From Verrucomicrobiota bacterium (lineage in GTDB: Bacteria > Verrucomicrobiota > Verrucomicrobiia > Opitutales > Opitutaceae), in the NCBI GenBank assembly GCA_023430825.1, contig JAEYYL010000176.1:1-22913 (forward strand): a DNA stretch of 22,913 bases. The letters run 5' to 3'. Positions 21,675-22,913 of the stretch are shown piece by piece. Each line of letters opens with the position of its first letter. Within the stretch, counting starts at the first letter, position 1. The notes under the pieces are model-generated. The model searched no databases and was not told the DNA's origin. It saw only the letters and a program-made list of their open reading frames with translations. The position numbers and the translations under genes are program-made.

Positions 21675-22913
21675 ATGCCTGCTGAGAAAACACCCTTGAT
21701 TCACCGTGTGCGCCGCTGGCCACGACGCGTCGTCGTCACGATCGTCGTGGTCGTGTCGGTGTTGCTGGCGGCGCGGATTGCGTTGCCGTTCGTGGTGAAG
21801 CAGCAGGTCAACGACCGGCTGCAGGGTATTCCCGGTTACACGGGACAGGTGGCGGATATCGGCATCGCGTTGTGGCGCGGGGGCTACGCGCTGGAGGGCG
21901 TCGAGATTTACAAGGTCAGCGAGGAGGTGCGGACGCCGTTCGTGCGGGCGCGCGAGATCGCGTTCTCCGTCGCGTGGCGGGATTTGTTTCGCGGGAAGAT
22001 CGTCAGCGATATTCACGTGGACGAAGGCCAGCTGACCTTCGTGGTGGGCGAAACCGAGGCGGAGAGTCAGACGGATGTCGATCGGCGATGGCAGGACGTG
22101 ATCGAGGATTTGTTTCCGCTCGAGATCACGCATTTCGAATTGAACCACGGCCTGCTGCGTTACCAGGACGCGACGAAGACCCCGGAGGTGGACGTGTTCG
22201 TGACGAACATGCGGGTCGTGGCGACGGGACTGCGCAACCGGCCAAGCGAGAACGGCGAGGAGTATCCCGCGGAGATCCTGGTCGAAGGCGACAGCCTCGG
22301 CGGTGGCAGGCTGCGACTGGCGATCAGCGCGGAGCCGCTCGCCGCGCAGCCGCATTTTCACCTCAGCGCGAAACTCGCGGGGGTGAATCTGCCGGAGTTG
22401 AACGAGTCGTTGCGGGCGATCGCGAACGTGGACGTAAGTCGCGGGACATTCGAGCTCGCGGCGGAGATGGCGGGGAAGGACGGCGGATTTCAGGGTTACG
22501 TGAAGCCGTTTTTCGAGGATCTGGATTTCGACAACATCGAAGATGAAAACAAAGGCGTGCTGACGCGGCTCTGGGAAAACGTGGTGCAAGGCCTGGCGTG
22601 GCTGGTGAAGAACAAGGCGCGCGACCAGGTGGGCACGCGCATTCCGTTTCAGGGCGAGTTCGGCGATCCGGAGGTGGGGTTGTGGGCGACGATCGGAAAT
22701 CTGTTTCGGCACGGGTTCGTGCGGGCATTCAATCCGACAGTCGAAGGGACGCTCGAGCCGGACAATGTGTTGCCGACGGGCGAAAGCGAGGACGGCGAGG
22801 GCGTCGGCGAAAAGGAGGCCGATGCGGCGCCGAAAGTGATGACGGAGGATGTGAAGAAAGTGGAGCCGGGAGCGGAGGCGGAGGGGAAGCTCCAAGCGCC
22901 AACCTCCAAGCTC
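21675..22913 (+). CDS. AsmA/DUF748-like membrane protein (5' part; runs off the right edge)
   Basis: The first 413 residues of a protein that continues past the window. A basic start (HRVRRWPRR) leads to one membrane segment at about residues 19-40 (VVVTIVVVVSVLLAARIALP), then VVKQQVNDRLQGIPGYTGQV, IGIALWRGGYALEGVEIYKV, REIAFSVAWRDLFRGKIVSD, ITHFELNHGLLRYQD and LSAKLAGVNLPELNESLRAI. This is the DUF748/AsmA-like pattern: a periplasmic beta-rich protein tethered by its N-terminus. Such proteins are linked to envelope lipid transport or outer-membrane homeostasis; the role here is unknown. After about residue 370 the sequence becomes acidic and low-complexity (GESEDGEGVGEKEADAAPK) and the last visible codons read GKLQAPTSKL, the beginning of a simple repeat. 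Confidence 0.82.
   Translation, partial: MPAEKTPLIHRVRRWPRRVVVTIVVVVSVLLAARIALPFVVKQQVNDRLQGIPGYTGQVADIGIALWRGGYALEGVEIYKVSEEVRTPFVRAREIAFSVAWRDLFRGKIVSDIHVDEGQLTFVVGETEAESQTDVDRRWQDVIEDLFPLEITHFELNHGLLRYQDATKTPEVDVFVTNMRVVATGLRNRPSENGEEYPAEILVEGDSLGGGRLRLAISAEPLAAQPHFHLSAKLAGVNLPELNESLRAIANVDVSRGTFELAAEMAGKDGGFQGYVKPFFEDLDFDNIEDENKGVLTRLWENVVQGLAWLVKNKARDQVGTRIPFQGEFGDPEVGLWATIGNLFRHGFVRAFNPTVEGTLEPDNVLPTGESEDGEGVGEKEADAAPKVMTEDVKKVEPGAEAEGKLQAPTSKL
22887..22913 (+). repeat. Start of a CTCCAAG-type simple repeat inside the coding frame
   Basis: CTCCAAG occurs twice (22889-22895 and 22904-22910), 15 bases apart, within AAGCTCCAAG and AACCTCCAAG-CTC. Translated in frame it gives KLQAPTSKL. 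The array continues past the window edge, so its length is unknown. It looks like the dispersed simple repeats I associate with Opitutaceae genomes. Confidence 0.5.

Overview
The window reads as a GC-rich, Gram-negative chromosome segment, most likely from Verrucomicrobiota and probably an Opitutaceae relative. The pointers are: lipid A synthesis (LpxD), a PEP-CTERM sorted protein, large FG-GAP/ASPIC secreted proteins, an oleA/oleB pair, an HTH plus metallo-beta-lactamase fusion of a type I associate with this phylum, and several GTAG-type palindromic (REP-like) elements. Taxonomy is inferred from gene content only. No rRNA, tRNA, CRISPR array or insertion sequence was seen. Nearly all remaining long open frames are antisense or out-of-frame shadows of GC-rich genes.

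Region 1 (1-7685) is a beta-propeller surface locus. A very large secreted CRTAC1-type protein (minus strand, running off the left edge) has two tandem units, each of seven calcium-loop repeats followed by an ASPIC/UnbV domain. It faces a divergent three-gene operon: FG-GAP lipoprotein, membrane-anchored TPR protein, and a second FG-GAP lipoprotein that is a close paralog of the first. Each lipoprotein again has seven DxDxDG loops, so each should be a seven-bladed propeller. This is the best candidate here for an uncharacterised surface system.

Region 2 (7726-12813) is mostly housekeeping: lpxD, prs (PRPP synthase), an HtrA/Do periplasmic protease, a convergent pyrE (a PRPP user), and divergently from pyrE an HTH plus metallo-beta-lactamase fusion whose core motif is HxExEH instead of HxHxDH.

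Region 3 (12988-17904) is a co-directional lipid cluster: CrtI/retinol-saturase-like FAD oxidoreductase, FabZ-like dehydratase, FabI-like enoyl reductase, OleA (head-to-head acyl condensation) and OleB (beta-lactone decarboxylase family). OleC and OleD, needed to finish long-chain olefins, are not in the window. The gaps after fabI, oleA and oleB hold GTAG-type palindromic elements, and another lies beyond the next gene.

Region 4 (18043-22913) contains two uncharacterised minus-strand genes, a VOC/PhnB-like small protein, a HAF-repeat PEP-CTERM protein with an unusual C-terminal tail, and the start of a large AsmA/DUF748-like membrane protein that runs off the right edge just as it enters a simple Lys-Leu-Gln-Ala-Pro-type repeat.
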